DNA from: Azolla caroliniana
Lineage: Eukaryota; Polypodiophyta
Direction: 5' to 3'
Assembly (NCBI GenBank): GCA_043228905.1
Contig: JBHGNT010000006.1
Location: 6,696,001 to 6,760,000, forward strand
DNA: 64,000 nucleotides
Part shown: in pieces, positions 35,701-46,064 of the stretch
Layout of the letters: every line of letters starts with the position of its first letter
Position numbering within the stretch: position 1 is the stretch's first letter
Notes under the pieces: generated by a model
Told to the model about the DNA's origin: nothing
The model's database searches: none
Seen by the model: the letters and a program-made list of their open reading frames with translations, nothing else
Translations under genes and position numbers: made by a program

Positions 35701-38700
35701 ATAACTGTGGCTTTTTACCACCTAATATGTATACAACTAATGCTGCTCAGGTAATTATTGGAAAATCACTGTGTGCAAGAGCATGAAATTTAATGTTGCC
35801 TCTTGATGTGGTTCTTAGTCATCCCTGTAGTTCCATCTCCTCCCATTTATCTACATTTTATCTTTATCCTATGAAATGTGTTAGGGAAAAACTCCACATT
35901 ATTTAGGGAATACAGTTATTTCCCCATACATCCCCCAAAATTTGTTGTTGTTTCCCAGATCGACCTTAGCCTCCTCTTTAGAGAGAAAAAGTGGTTGAAT
36001 CGAGATATAATTGCTCAAATAGCTCTTAAAACTGTTGCTGGGGACAGTTGACCAGAATAATTTGGGGAAATGAAGGAAAATATGGGTTTTGGGGAGTTTA
36101 TTCCCAATTATTTTGTGGCCTAATTTTCTGCAGTGTTATGTCACATTGTTTTTTACTCATCTGAATAGCGTTTAATTATTTTTCTAAATAGGTTGGATCA
36201 AACTGTAATGATGTTCCAAGGGAAAGAAACAATTTCACTACAAATGCTATTGTCGTAAAAGATCTAGGGATGGAAGGCTTAAGACTTCAACTAAATGGAT
36301 ATTGCCTAATAACTATTCTGAAGAAAGGCGGGCTTCTTTTATATGGAGATCCCAAGGCAGGAATAGCTCAAGTTGGAGAGAATAGTTTTTTGTTTGCTAA
36401 TACAGATTGTTTGAATGAGTATGCTAGCTGTTTAGTTTCGAATGTAAAATATGTTGGGAAAAACTCTATATACCCCTGAGTTCTTTATTTGCTAAAATGC
36501 CATGGTGTTTTCTTTAGTTTCTCAAATTCCCTTGGTCAAACCCCTCTCTAGCTATTATATAGTATTTATGAACTGTCATATGCTTACATCAGTCTTTCTC
36601 TGTTTTTCTTGGGGTGTCCAGAGTCAATTTGACAAATAACAAAAACTTAAGGACATTTGTGGGAATATAAGAAATTGGGGTATATATGAGTTTCTCCCAA
36701 TTAACTTTGCTTCTCTGTATGGACCTGAGTTGAACCTATTTGTGTAAAGTTTATGCTTGCAGGTTTGTAAAAGCACCTAATGAATTGTGGGCCGCGCTAG
36801 AGACAATTGTAACTATGAGGCCTCAATTAATTAACATTCTTGGTCTCCAAAGAGAACCAAAGTTCATGCCACTTGGGATACCAAATGTAATTTAAACAAC
36901 TACAATAATTTAGTCTCTTAAGTCTAGAATGATTAACAGTGTAGTACAGTTTGCCTTTAAGACTGTTATATCCATGCATCATATCCTTTTCTGTAATTCT
37001 ATATAACACAGTAATTTGTTTCTTTTATATTTTGTATTGCAAGAGAGTGTGTATGATTCCCACTTGAACTAGTTCTACCCTCTACTGAACTGTGCAAGTT
37101 CTATTCATTATGCTTGTTAGTTGCTTTTTAAAGAGAAGTATATTTTATATCTTTTTGTGATTAAGGGAAGTTTATTACCATTAGTAATGTTGGTAAACTA
37201 ATGTCGGTAAACAGTAAAAGAATGTCCAAAATTATAATTCTCAAAGATGAGTGACTTATTTAAAAACTTGTTTTTATTATTATACAGATCTTGGAACTTG
37301 TCAACAAACATCCACTGAAACAGGAGTTCTCAACTCAAACTGCATTGCACATTCAACCTGCACATGTGTTTGATGAAGAAACTTTCTTTAAAAGGTACGT
37401 AGAAAAACATCTATTTGTCGTGTATAAAACTGTAGAGCCTATTTTATTGGATCGTCAAACATGCAGTTTCATGGTCACTTTTCTTTTCTTTAAAATTTCT
37501 CAGTATTGTCATGCTATTTTCTTTAAAAATTTTACTTCAATTGTCATGCTAGTTTCTAATTGGGCAAATTTTAGTTTAGCTCATCCATTATGGTTAGTAC
37601 TATAAATGTCCATTGGAAGCTGTCATCCCAAAACTCTGGACAACCACAATAGATACCAAAACTTGCTAACATATCCGAAATACTGTAAATTACAAATTCG
37701 ATCGATTTATACATGCAATAAGGTTATGCTTGCTATAGAAGAACATTACATTGTCTTACAATAATTGAAAGCTTGTCCTTTTGTGAAAAGCAATGGAAAA
37801 TTGCTTGTTACAGAGAGACTTGTATAATGAAAACCAAAGGCTCATCGTTTTTTGTTGTATGAGGTGGAAAATATTCTTTAATGAGTTCATTTCAGCCAGT
37901 CAAATAGTGCATGTGCTTCATCATCCGCTACTTCCATGTTGGAAAGCTGACACGCCCTTTCATGCCATGATAAGAGAGATGAGCTAGATTGACTTGGAGT
38001 CTCCATTGTCATCATCACTTGCCATGTTATGTCCCCTGTAACTTATATCCTATTACTTGTGGTCTCCATTGCCATCAGCATTCGTCTGCTTGATCTATGG
38101 TGTCTCCTTGGCATGTTGTCAGTGGAAGTACGGAACTGTGGAAGAAATCAATGATGTGCAAGTGTTGTGGCATCCTGCATGCCAATATAACGTTTTGGCC
38201 AAAGTGTTGTGAGTATAATGAGCAACATTTGGCCAAAGTGTTGTGAGTATATTGATGATATATCGACCCAGAGTGCTTCATCTCAAGAAAAAACTCCAAT
38301 AATCTTTCTATCTCTAAAATGAATAGGCTTAGTCTACAGACGGTGACCAACATGACCTCTGAGATTAAAAGGTCTTGCATTCAATGCTCTAGGTTCTGCT
38401 GTGGCATCTGCAAGTGTTAATAAAAACTTGGTTCACCACTTGGATATAGCCTTACAACTTGGAGAGAGAGAGTGGATATCATATTTCATCTATTGTAGTT
38501 TATACTTTCGTAATTAGTACATTACTATTTGAGAGAGAGAAAGAGAGAGAGCATTTTCTATGTAGAGCCCTACAACTTTCAAGTAAGAGAACCCATAGTA
38601 CTCAAACAATTTCAAGTCACTTTCATAGAGACGCATTTTCACAGGTGTGCTTCTTATGAGCTCATGTCGTAGCATCTATTTATGTTCTCATGCAAGGTAA

Positions 38701-38870
38701 TGTAATGGTATGTCAATTGATATTTTTAGGTTTGGTTACCTCGTGATAAATCTACACAAAGTTTGTTTGCCAAAGGAACTACTATGCCAAAGAAGCTAAA
38801 GCTCTTTGAAAATCTTAGGGGACCACCTCACTTCGAGTTCAAGGTTTTGGACATCATTCTAGATGTTTAG
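26767..38870 (+). CDS. CFAP206: CFAP206, cilia/flagella-associated radial spoke protein, 11 exons
   Basis: Model: 26767-26909, 27388-27493, 28585-28692, 34661-34914, 35033-35387, 35508-35750, 36192-36418, 36763-36886, 37288-37394, 38566-38644 and 38730-38870. It totals 1887 nt, 628 residues, close to the length of animal CFAP206. Every junction is GT/AG and in phase. Conserved points include an N-terminal helix ([15 protein letters not shown]), [50 protein letters not shown], the GYC..T....[10 protein letters not shown] block, and the tail S-T-Q-T and DKSTQS. CFAP206 anchors radial spoke 2 and dynein c on axonemal doublets. A plant keeping it should make motile sperm, with expression in antheridia. 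Intron 3 (28693-34660) contains a whole Copia element; introns 6 and 7 hold small inverted-repeat elements. Exon 10 is short and was found by phase and motif. Confidence 0.9.
27741..27818. repeat. Short direct duplication in CFAP206 intron 2
   Basis: 'tttcttgagatttc' followed by 'tctcgtgctcaaacagg' occurs at 27741 and again at about 27784, with one base changed. Confidence 0.8.
28799..29431 (+). repeat. 5' LTR of Copia element
   Basis: 633 bp. It differs from the 3' LTR at about two single bases (tagcgccc/tagcaccc, gatgcgtag/gatgcatag) and one small indel region (acacaatatattta versus acactatattta), roughly 0.5% divergence. Confidence 0.96.
29432..29443 (+). other. Primer-binding site of Copia element
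   Basis: TGGTATCAGAGC directly follows the 5' LTR and matches the complement of the initiator methionine tRNA 3' end used by plant Copia elements. Confidence 0.9.
29535..30887 (+). CDS. gag: Copia Gag plus protease part (frame ends at TGA)
   Basis: 450 codons. Residues about 20-225 are the UBN2/Gag capsid-like region ([26 protein letters not shown]). There is a CCHC zinc knuckle at 257-270 ([14 protein letters not shown]), then the aspartic protease with D-S-G at 324-326 and the start of the pre-integrase region. The frame ends at TGA 30885-30887; the same frame continues directly into the integrase part with no shift. The stop may be a recent nonsense mutation or, less likely, a programmed readthrough point. 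Confidence 0.93.
   Translation: MALSTNVAAAPLRIRPPPLSDGKLDGTNYTLWKFKMSAILDSYELLETIMGPTGGDPEPMATFDPAHPTTSIPPNADLLRAWKRRNADALCTIVTGVCDSVLTLVQHTTRAHEAWSILASQYETRNYTRIQNLENQLAAEKLADGEKVESFVKRIKDLQDQLAAVGVVVSQEDMARRCIRVLPFKYDGIVTALNTQVRPTPLKFDELSAMLLEEELRLKTREEREDSAFVSRTKGEGASNSNNANRIPKKKKFNGSCFYCDKKGHTIKDCRKKMADEKNGSNKTSWREPESANNVVDELELWVATEEVCSSVDTQVVDESWILDSGASRHMISNRDWYSSWTPLQEPINVVVGNNARCPAKGTGTVSLKATTGGTKHLSQVLYVPDLKKNLLSISALTDKGLDIRFKKSGAEITDSAGKVVGIGVRRNNLYELSAFTISTDHSTSTNTKQ
30888..33629 (+). CDS. pol: Copia Pol part: integrase, reverse transcriptase, RNase H
   Basis: This frame continues in phase after the TGA; its first Met is at 30918. It begins with the pre-integrase motif ([15 protein letters not shown]), then the integrase core ([33 protein letters not shown]). 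Reverse transcriptase follows ([35 protein letters not shown] box at about residue 578 from the Met) and RNase H ([25 protein letters not shown]). The stop TAG at 33627-33629 lies inside the first bases of the 3' LTR, as is common in Copia. No other break is seen. Confidence 0.95.
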   Translation, partial: HERFGHLNVAVLKEMKKSNMVVGLPTLSDLSHVCDACMMGKHQRSAIPKESQNRAKTPLQLIHIDLSGKMVTPAMGGSLYYMLIVDDFSRKMWVYFLREKAEAFKIFKRWHKFVERESGKLVKELRSDRGGEFLSIEFCEYCKEHGIKRQLTTAYTPQQNGVVERRNRTVVEMARCMLKAQALPDPFWAEAVNTAVYILNRSYTKALQGKTPQEAYSGKKPSVLHFRTFGCMCYAHIPDVSRKKLDAKSKKCIFLGYSEESKAYRLYDPEARKILTSRDVVFDEEQPQLAENNDSQVISSTEEVFYPIPTHYPKKEAEPSDGNGSLVQPMPVPHVKKIPKWAQQLFNDHTPKVEFPETSTDGLRRSRRIQEQGRTSDHIVNMALMVDIIGSVSEPISVEEAMADPKWKEAMISEYDSIMKNDTWELVERPTKKKVIGTKWVWKVKYKADGSLEKFKARLVAQGYSQIEGFDVQETFAPTARMTTIRMVIALAASRGWPIYQMDVKSAFLNGHLKEEVYVTQPPGFEIPNSENKVCKLKKALYGLKQAPRAWNKRIDSFLRSIDFKQCASDASMYVKMKDGKQVIIIIYVDDLVLTGDHEECIGQTQECLKTEFEMTDLGILHYFLGIEVWQTSVGIFMSQRKYATEILKTFGMMDSKSKSTPMESNCKLSQEDSSPMVDIRKYRQLVGSLIFLCNTRPDICFAVNVVSRFSNKPKETHWKAALRVLKYIVGTLNYGIFYKPTIDQLSGYCDSDWAGDSDSRKSVSGYCFSIGSGAVSWSSKKQPTVALSSTEAEYKAACIAACEVVWLRRILMDVAVPIRTATVLRCDNQSCMAIAKNPVFHARTKHIEIQYHYVRELINDEIVELEYCPTSENAADIFTKALGAEQLQQHLRRLGVGPIPSELNGLIIEGAC
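33613..33623 (+). other. Polypurine tract of Copia element
   Basis: TTGAGGGGGCG directly precedes the 3' LTR, the usual plus-strand primer site. Confidence 0.85.
33624..34254 (+). repeat. 3' LTR of Copia element
   Basis: 631 bp, almost identical to the 5' LTR, followed by the target duplication ACTAT. Confidence 0.96.
35881..36107. mobile_element. Small inverted-repeat element (MITE-like) in CFAP206 intron 6
   Basis: About 227 bp. The left end TTAGGGAAAAACTCC pairs with the complement of the right end (TTGGGAATAAACTCC). It shares termini with the element at 36454-36700. Target duplication is unclear. Confidence 0.6.
36454..36700. mobile_element. Small inverted-repeat element (MITE-like) in CFAP206 intron 7
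   Basis: About 247 bp. Its ends are TTGGGAAAAACTCTATATA and the reverse complement TTGGGAGAAACTCATATAT, continuing to CCCC on both sides. It starts only 35 bp after the exon 7 donor. Confidence 0.7.
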
Positions 38871-39639
38871 TGTATGTGGATCCACAAGGAAACTTTTTTG
38901 TGTTCAAAGTTTAGGTTCAAAGTTTAGAAATTCCACAAATTAGGTTCAAAGTTTAATACTTCCAATCGATTTACTCCACAAATGTACACTAATTGCTGGG
39001 ACTATTTTGTAGTTTAGCATTATAGGAGGGATGTGAATGATTTCCATTTAGACCTATGTTTGTGATTGTTTTGTTTTGTAGCGAAGGATCAAATGTCCAT
39101 ATCATAGCCAAGGATTGGCATTCAAGTTTACCTTGTATCATGGAAAGGCACTTTAATATATACAACTTTTTTAGACAACGATATGTGTAAGCTTAGACAC
39201 ATTCAAAAACAAATGATTTGAGGATAAATGCATTACCCTTATTTTTCCTAATGTAAAATCCACCACCATCTCTTTGCACAAAACCCTCACATTTTAAATG
39301 TGCTCAATTTTGGAGAATTGAAAGGGGAAACATGTTGAGAATTATGGTGCCATATCTCTTATGGACTTTTCTATGTGTTATCAGAACTTATATTATCTAT
39401 CAAATGCAAGAAGGGTAATGTGTTGTGGTTCTCTTGCATATATGCCCCCTTTGCAATTGGAGATGTGTATGGGGCTTTACAAATTTGACTCTTCAAAAGA
39501 TCGGAGATCTTCATTGCATGAAGGCTGAAATGCTCAAATGGACAGAAAGGGAACATGGCATGGACAAGTGATATGTTTAATCATGCTTTGCTACATGGCA
39601 TCTCCTAAATTATACGCTGAATCAAACTTTTACATGAAG
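38871..39639. other. CFAP206 3' flank
   Basis: AT-rich. A short 'aggttcaaagttta' element recurs at 38912-38956. No gene seen. Confidence 0.5.
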
Positions 39640-41310
39640 ATGGAGATATAAATAATTATCTAACAATTAAGGTTGGCTCACGTATGATAAAACTCTTTGG
39701 ATGTATAATGGAATCAAAGGTAAGTGCATCGGTTCGAAAATTGGTAAAGAGGGCTTACACACAAGTTGGCGTCGAAAGCACCATACCACCACCTTTACAA
39801 TATTAATGGAACAAAGTTGTTTTAGAGTTAAGGGTTTATAATGTTGTTTTATAGACTTAAAGAAAGCTTTTGATGTGGTACTTCCTTAGTATCTTTGGAG
39901 GTGCATTGAAGAAATTTAGGGGCCAAGTGTTTGTGTGCTTGCAGTTTCTTGAATCTATGAGAAATTATATACATTTAGATTTTTTTAATGGCATAATTAG
40001 TGTTGAGTAAGGGTCAATAGGTACTATTTCTCACCAAGTCCATTTAGTCTACACATTGATGAATTAGAACATGTGTGTCAAGTTTGTCAAGGAAGAAGAC
40101 ATTGAAGAAGTTGCCATTAGGAATGTTGTCATCATGTTTTATTATATGCATGATATTATGGTGTTTTTTGCAAATACTTTAGAAGATGAACAAAAACTTA
40201 TGAGGGCATTGGAAGAGTTTCACGTATATACAAAGTTGAATGTCAATGACTTTAAAGATAATGATAATGCTTGTGAAGAGCCAAAATAAGGATAAACCAT
40301 GCATTATGTTTAATAATGAGTCACTTGATATTGTGGAAAGCTTTAAATACAGTGGCATTGAAGTTCCCTCAAATTTAGAATGGATATATTGTTTGTCACT
40401 TAGAGGTATGAAAGAGATCGTGCATTTGAGGACATTGGTTTGTGGATAAATAGAGCAAACACATAATGCATTTAAATGTTGGGTCTTTAGGAAATACCTT
40501 TTTGATACTTGATATCAACGCCTCTCTATAGTGTGGCAACATTCCTAATTTTGCCTAGAAAGAGTTTGAAAAGTTTAGAAGTGTTTCTCTAAGTTAAGAA
40601 ACAAATTCTATTCAACCTCCTACATCTTGAGATGAGATCACTTCCCATTAAGATCATGATCATGGAAAGTGTTGTTGAGTTTATGCTTAAGGTTCAAAGT
40701 GTCCCTCACAATGACTTCCTAGAATCTCATGAGAAGTAAGAAAAAGATCTAAAAGACACATAAAAGCAAATGTTTGTGTTATGATTAGAAGCAAGATACT
40801 AAAAAATGGTTTGGAAGAAGGAATACAATAGATTTGCTTCATGATGCATCAATAGATTTCTTTGTGAACAAGGTCATTTGTAACGCTAATGTATCGTGAG
40901 ATGAGGGAAATGTGGTGATTCATACTTCACACATTATACTACATATGTTGCAATTAACTAAAAAACCATATTCTTTGTTGAACGAGGAATATGCAAACAT
41001 CGATATATGGTAGAGCCCATCACATTATTACCCATTCGAACCATTGCTTCCATATAAATAAGTTCACAAAGGTGTTGGGAGTCGGGACATAGGTGATGAG
41101 ACTAGTTGACTATGCAAACTTTGCTCTAATCAAGTTCAAAATTTTAGGTATCACACTTCATACAATGCTCTAGCTTTGATCACATTTGATTATGGTTTCC
41201 CCACACCGTCAAACCAATCCAATCCTTATAGAAATTTCTCACATTTACAATGTGCATTCTCAATTGCAACATTCATTGGTAAAGTTCTTGGACATCAAGA
41301 GTTTGTCTCT
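39640..41310 (+). pseudogene. LINE fragment with decayed reverse transcriptase
   Basis: By reading across frames, one finds RT motifs of the same LINE family as at 13190: IKLFGCIMESKVSA, the DLKKAFD motif near 39855, a remnant of the IDELE motif near 40050, and the catalytic box region at about 40140, where Y-M-H-D stands in place of YADD. NKDKPCIMFNNESL and ESFKYSGIEVPSN follow, then the 3' part. It has many stops and frameshifts. The 3' end at about 41250-41300 matches the other two copies. Not functional. Confidence 0.8.
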
Positions 41311-43065
41311 CTCTGCTTCAATGTATGAATACCCCTTCTTAGGAAGGAGACCCATATCAAGAACACATGTATACTCTGGTCCCATAGGTCAAAATTGGCC
41401 TCTTTATGGACGATTCTAATTCTAATTCTAATTCTCTCTCTCTTACACACACACAATCCAACTTAATTTATTCCATTGGATAGAATTGTATCTTTTGGTT
41501 ATTTACGTCAATTGTTATTCACATAGCAAGGATGTTATGAAATGCTCACTCTCGTGATCTACAATTGTATCCTAATTTAGTTATTTCCATCAATTTGCCA
41601 TTCACATAAAAAGGGATGCTATGAAATGTTCACTCTTTGTAATCTATTGGGCGGTGCCCATTATGTATATTGATATTGTACAACCAAGAATGTGTATATG
41701 ATGGTTTGCACAAATTATTCTTCTATGTTTGTATATCATTAACCTTTTTTAAGATCATGCTTCATATTACTTCACATTACTTAAGGAGATAGAGCCAAGG
41801 ATTGCATGATTGTCTGAGAGATTGCTTAAAGAAGAAGAATTAATTGAAATAGAGTTAATTGAAGATTGTATGGTTATATGACATCATATAGTCCATAAAT
41901 CCCATAAGTTTATCCAATTGAGAAATTCGATTAATTGTTAGGCGAATCTAGGAACAAGATAAAATGTCCAAAAGCTCTTTCCTAAATGAAGTAACCTACC
42001 AACAAGGAGTTGATCACACTTTTGCTTCTAAACTACAAAATTGAATAGAGTTTCGATGTGGATGGTCTTTGTTGCAATTCATTATGGAATGATCAATCGA
42101 CTCCACTCCATCCAATATTGGAGAAACATCATGAGTATAAATTCTCATTGAATCCGCCCAAAATATATTTGATCTGGGTGAGGCACAATGTAGGTAATAT
42201 ACTATCTAAAGTATGGATGTAGAGCAAGACCATTTGGATCCTGAATTAGGAAAGAGTGGGTTTGGTGGCAGTATCGACAAAAGGTTTGGGGATCAAATAG
42301 TGGATTACTTGGCACATGTTTGGGCTTCTAAGGATCCCTTGTCTTTACTTTAGGCTTTTTTTTGTGTGTATATCTTTCGTTTATGTTGTGTGCGCTTGTG
42401 AGGTTCTGTGTTAATGTGTACATAAATCTTAGTTTGTTAAACACTTGTAGTTGTAAATCTGTGTGTGACTTTGTGTTTATGTGAGCATATTTTTATATAT
42501 TAGTAGATGTCATGAGTGAAAACAATGTACAATGTGTGAGCCAACAATTCATTGGGTAGTTGAAAGTTTGAAACGTCCAACCCCAATTGGATTTGGTGTC
42601 TTTATTGCACTTATGGGTGTGAGATTAGCATTAGACACCCTTATCATGACGTGGTGGGCCCATAGGTAGAAAATGGATAAAAAGGGGGTTTATCTACAAT
42701 TATTAAAAAATATAAATATTTGAAAAGATAAATGTAATAAAGAAAAAATTGTTAGTTTTGTGGTTAAGGTTATTGATTAAATATAAGATGTATAGAGTCC
42801 GAATCTCTCTTATTGTTTATTAAAGAAATATTATTTTTCTTCGGTAATTTCTTCTTTGCCATCATCATCATCTCCTTCTTCATATTCTTCTTCTCAAGTG
42901 TAGCATCGTTTAGTACCTCGATTCCTATGTTTGCGTCGACTTCGCTTGTTCACGTCGACTCCTTCATTAGCATTGAATTCATCATTCGCCTTGCCATTTT
43001 GCATCATTTACTACGTTTATGTTATCACCATGCAAGGAGAACAATGAACCGGTTTAGGTTGCCCG
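41311..43065. other. Intergenic stretch without recognisable gene
   Basis: Contains a short (TTCTAA)n/(TC)n run at 41417-41442. Otherwise AT-rich filler; chance frames only. Confidence 0.5.
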
Positions 43066-43780
43066 TGGTTCCGCTCGAGTAGCAAACATACACGTGTTTT
43101 TATGCGACACTGCATAGACATTGCCATATTGCTTGGTAGCTAGCTCATTTTCTCTTTGTAAAGTTCCACATTAGCTCACCACTTCACTCTTTGCTTGTTG
43201 CATTGAGTGGTTCCTCATTGTTGATATTGATTTGGTTTGCTTTGGTCCTGCTCGAGTAGCAAATATACACGTGTTTTTATGCGACGCTGCATAGACATTG
43301 CCATATTGCCTAGTAGCTAGGTCATTTTCTTTTTGTGAAGTTCCACATTAGCTCACCACTTCACTCTTTGCTTGTTGCATTGAGTGGTTCCTCATTGTTG
43401 AGATTGATTTGGTTTGCTTTGGTCCCGCTCGAGTAGCAAACAAACACGCGTTTTTATGCGACCCTGCGTAGACATTGCCATATTGCATGGTAGCTAGCTC
43501 ATTTTCTCTTTGCGAAGTTCCACATTAGCTCACCACTTCACTCTTTGCTTGTTGCATTGAGTGGTTCCTCATTGTTGATCTTGATTTGGTTTGCTTTGGT
43601 CCTGCTTGAGTAGCAAAAATACACGCGTTTTTATGCGACACTCCATAGACATTGCCATCTTGCCTGATAGCTAGCTCATTTTCTATTTGCGAAGTTCCAC
43701 ATTAGCTCACCACTTCACTCTTTGCTTGTTGCATTGAGTGGTTCCTCGTTGTTGATCTTGATTTGGTTTGCTTTGGTTCT
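43066..43780. repeat. 177-bp minisatellite, four copies
   Basis: The anchor ctcgagtagcaaa (c/t variant in the last) recurs at 43074, 43251, 43428 and 43605, exactly 177 bp apart. Copies are about 90-95% alike. Each holds 'cacgtgtttttatgcgac' or 'cacgcgtttttatgcgac' and ends 'tgatttggtttgctttggt'. Confidence 0.95.
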
Positions 43781-45385
43781 CCACTCTACCTCGCCACCTG
43801 TATGTGAATTTCTTCATAATGTTTGGCTAAATTGCATCCAATGTTCTCAAATGAACAAACCATACAACTCTTCGGCTTGAGCATGCCCACACTTAACTTA
43901 TTAGGAGAACCAACCAAGGATTACATAGAAATCTAAATACTAATGGTATTGGAAGTATTGCACGAGTTCTAGGTGTGTGATTGTCCCCTGAAGAACAAGT
44001 GGCCCTATAGGGCACTTTTACATTCAACACCTAGCTCCCCAATAAGACTTTCTCAACACAACCTATGTGGTAGAAACAACTACTCTAGATCGGGTATGCC
44101 AACCAAAAGAATTGACCCACCTATTGACTTCGTTTGGCTTCTCACAATAACTATTAGAGGAAGCTTCATTTGGTTCCCCATAGAGAGTAGGCAAGGCTAA
44201 GGTTGCCTCCACACACAACCTTGTCCACGATTGGGCCCCCTCAAAGTCACTACCTCTATTCACACTATTGAAGGGGCCCCCTCTAGCAAATCACTTGCAT
44301 TTCCCCCATAAATGAAAATTAAATATACACCCATCACCAATGACATGGGTAATTTGTACACTCAACTAACTTCAAATGATAGATAGGCGCTCCCAATGAC
44401 ACCATCCAGTGTACCACAAAGTTCTAAGCTATTGCTCCAACGAATGTTCCAAATCACCGTTGACCTACATGAAATCATTTTGGCCTTGGGTAAGTCATCC
44501 ACAAACCCCATGCCATAACAAGTTGTCCATGCATACACGTTGAGGACAAACCTTGGATTTTCTGAGGTTGACTTTTAACCTAGCTACAATTCTATATGTA
44601 TGCAAAGTGTCCCCAATGATCCACATATTGTGTTGTATAGGCCCCAATTGAGAAATTGAATGCATGTAAACTTAGGAAAAGACCAACTTGAACAAAATTA
44701 TGTTTAGTGTAAAGGCATGCAAGAGTGCACTTAGTGGATATAACTTTGTCTTATTGATTATAATAATGTCCATACATCTATGAAATATTTATCAAGAATG
44801 CATGCCATTGAGTTATCTTGGTATGTCCAATGGATGGCCTTCAACATTTCACGTCGAAAGTCCTGACTTCCAATCACATAATTGTCGATTGTATAAGGTT
44901 CCATTTCATGGTGTCAAAAAGACATTTCTATATAAATTTGCATAGTCAATATAATCTTGATATGTGTATCTTGCATAATCCAATCCAAGCATTTGCAAAC
45001 ATTCTTAGTGATATGTATATGAAGCGTCGATAAATCTCTATCAGATCATTCACATGGACTCCTTTCCATGGTGGTTCCTTGATTCTACTTGGCTTTAGCA
45101 TTTTGGCCACTAGCTTGTAAAACGAGAGGCGTCATGTTGGGCATTACAAAAAACGAATATATGAACATGATGGGCGTAGTGAGGATTTGTGATCATGCGA
45201 GCTTGTTTGTTAAGTATGATGGTTAACCTCATAACCAGCTTAATTTAGCGTCTTAATCTTAGTTTTTCCTTAAATCAGCAAAGAGAAAGAGGTAATACAC
45301 AATTAATTATGAAGCAGAGGATTGGATCGGATGGATTAGGATAGGATTTCTTTATTTTTTGAAACAATTTGCGGGAAAACAATGA
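43781..45385. other. Intergenic stretch without recognisable gene
   Basis: Only short chance frames. Slightly GC-richer at 43960-44280 but with no family match I can name. Confidence 0.5.
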
Positions 45386-45940
45386 ATGTTTCCTCATTCA
45401 TTCAATTCCCCTGTTTCTTCAATCCTCCCTTTCTTCTCTGTTTCTTCTTCTTCTTACTTAATTCCTCTGTTTCTTCATCTTCATTTCGTTCCTCTGTTTT
45501 TCTTCATCCTCCTCCTTATTAATTCCTCTGTCTCTTGTTCTTCTTCTTCTTTTGCTTCCTCTGTTTCTTCTTCTTCTTCTTCTTACTTCTGGCTTCCTCT
45601 GTTTCTTCTTCTTACTTCCTCTGTTTTTTTCTTCTTCTTGTTTCTTGCTTCCTCTGCTTATTAATTACTGGCACTCCTCCTCCTCCTCCTTCCTAATTCC
45701 TCTTTTCTTATTCTTGTTATTAATTCCTCTGTTTCTTCTGCTTCTTCCTAATTCCTCTGTTTCTTCTTCTTCTTCTTCTTCTTAATTCCTCAATTTCTTC
45801 TGCTTCCTCTTCTTCTTCGTTCATTTCATTCTCCCGTCTCTTTTTTCATTCAGTTTTATTCCTCTGTTTCTTCTTTTTCTTCTTCGTTCATTTCATTCTT
45901 CTGTCGCTTCTTCTTATTTTTTCATTCTTCTCCTAAAGAT
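45386..45940. repeat. Long polypyrimidine tract with TTC/CCTCTGTTTC repeats
   Basis: About 550 bp almost entirely of C and T on the plus strand, built from (TTC)n and 'aattcctctgtttcttc'-type units. It ends about 125 bp before the WAP ATG, so it probably covers the promoter and leader. Confidence 0.9.
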
Positions 45941-46064
45941 ACTCATGGAGGAGCTTCCTTTCTTCCTTCCTTTTCCGCAGAGAAGCCTCGACACCCCTGC
46001 ATACTCTGTGAACTCACTCTTGGCATAGAAGAAGGGTCGAATCCTACAAATCCTGTGAAAAAAC

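Noticed and set aside
36419-36480. CFAP206 exon 7 reading through to the stop at 36480
   Set aside because: Using the GA/GTATGC donor at 36418 restores a conserved stretch ([13 protein letters not shown]) in phase; the readthrough runs into the inverted-repeat element.
37793-37987. 64-codon frame as an extra CFAP206 exon
   Set aside because: Does not fit the phase or the conserved STQT region; the exon at 38566-38644 does.
42813-43082. 89-codon plus frame
   Set aside because: Low-complexity Phe/Ile/Ser-rich start and overlap with the first minisatellite copy; no family signal.
45386-45785. Ser/Phe/Leu-rich plus frames
   Set aside because: Translations of the polypyrimidine repeat, not genes.
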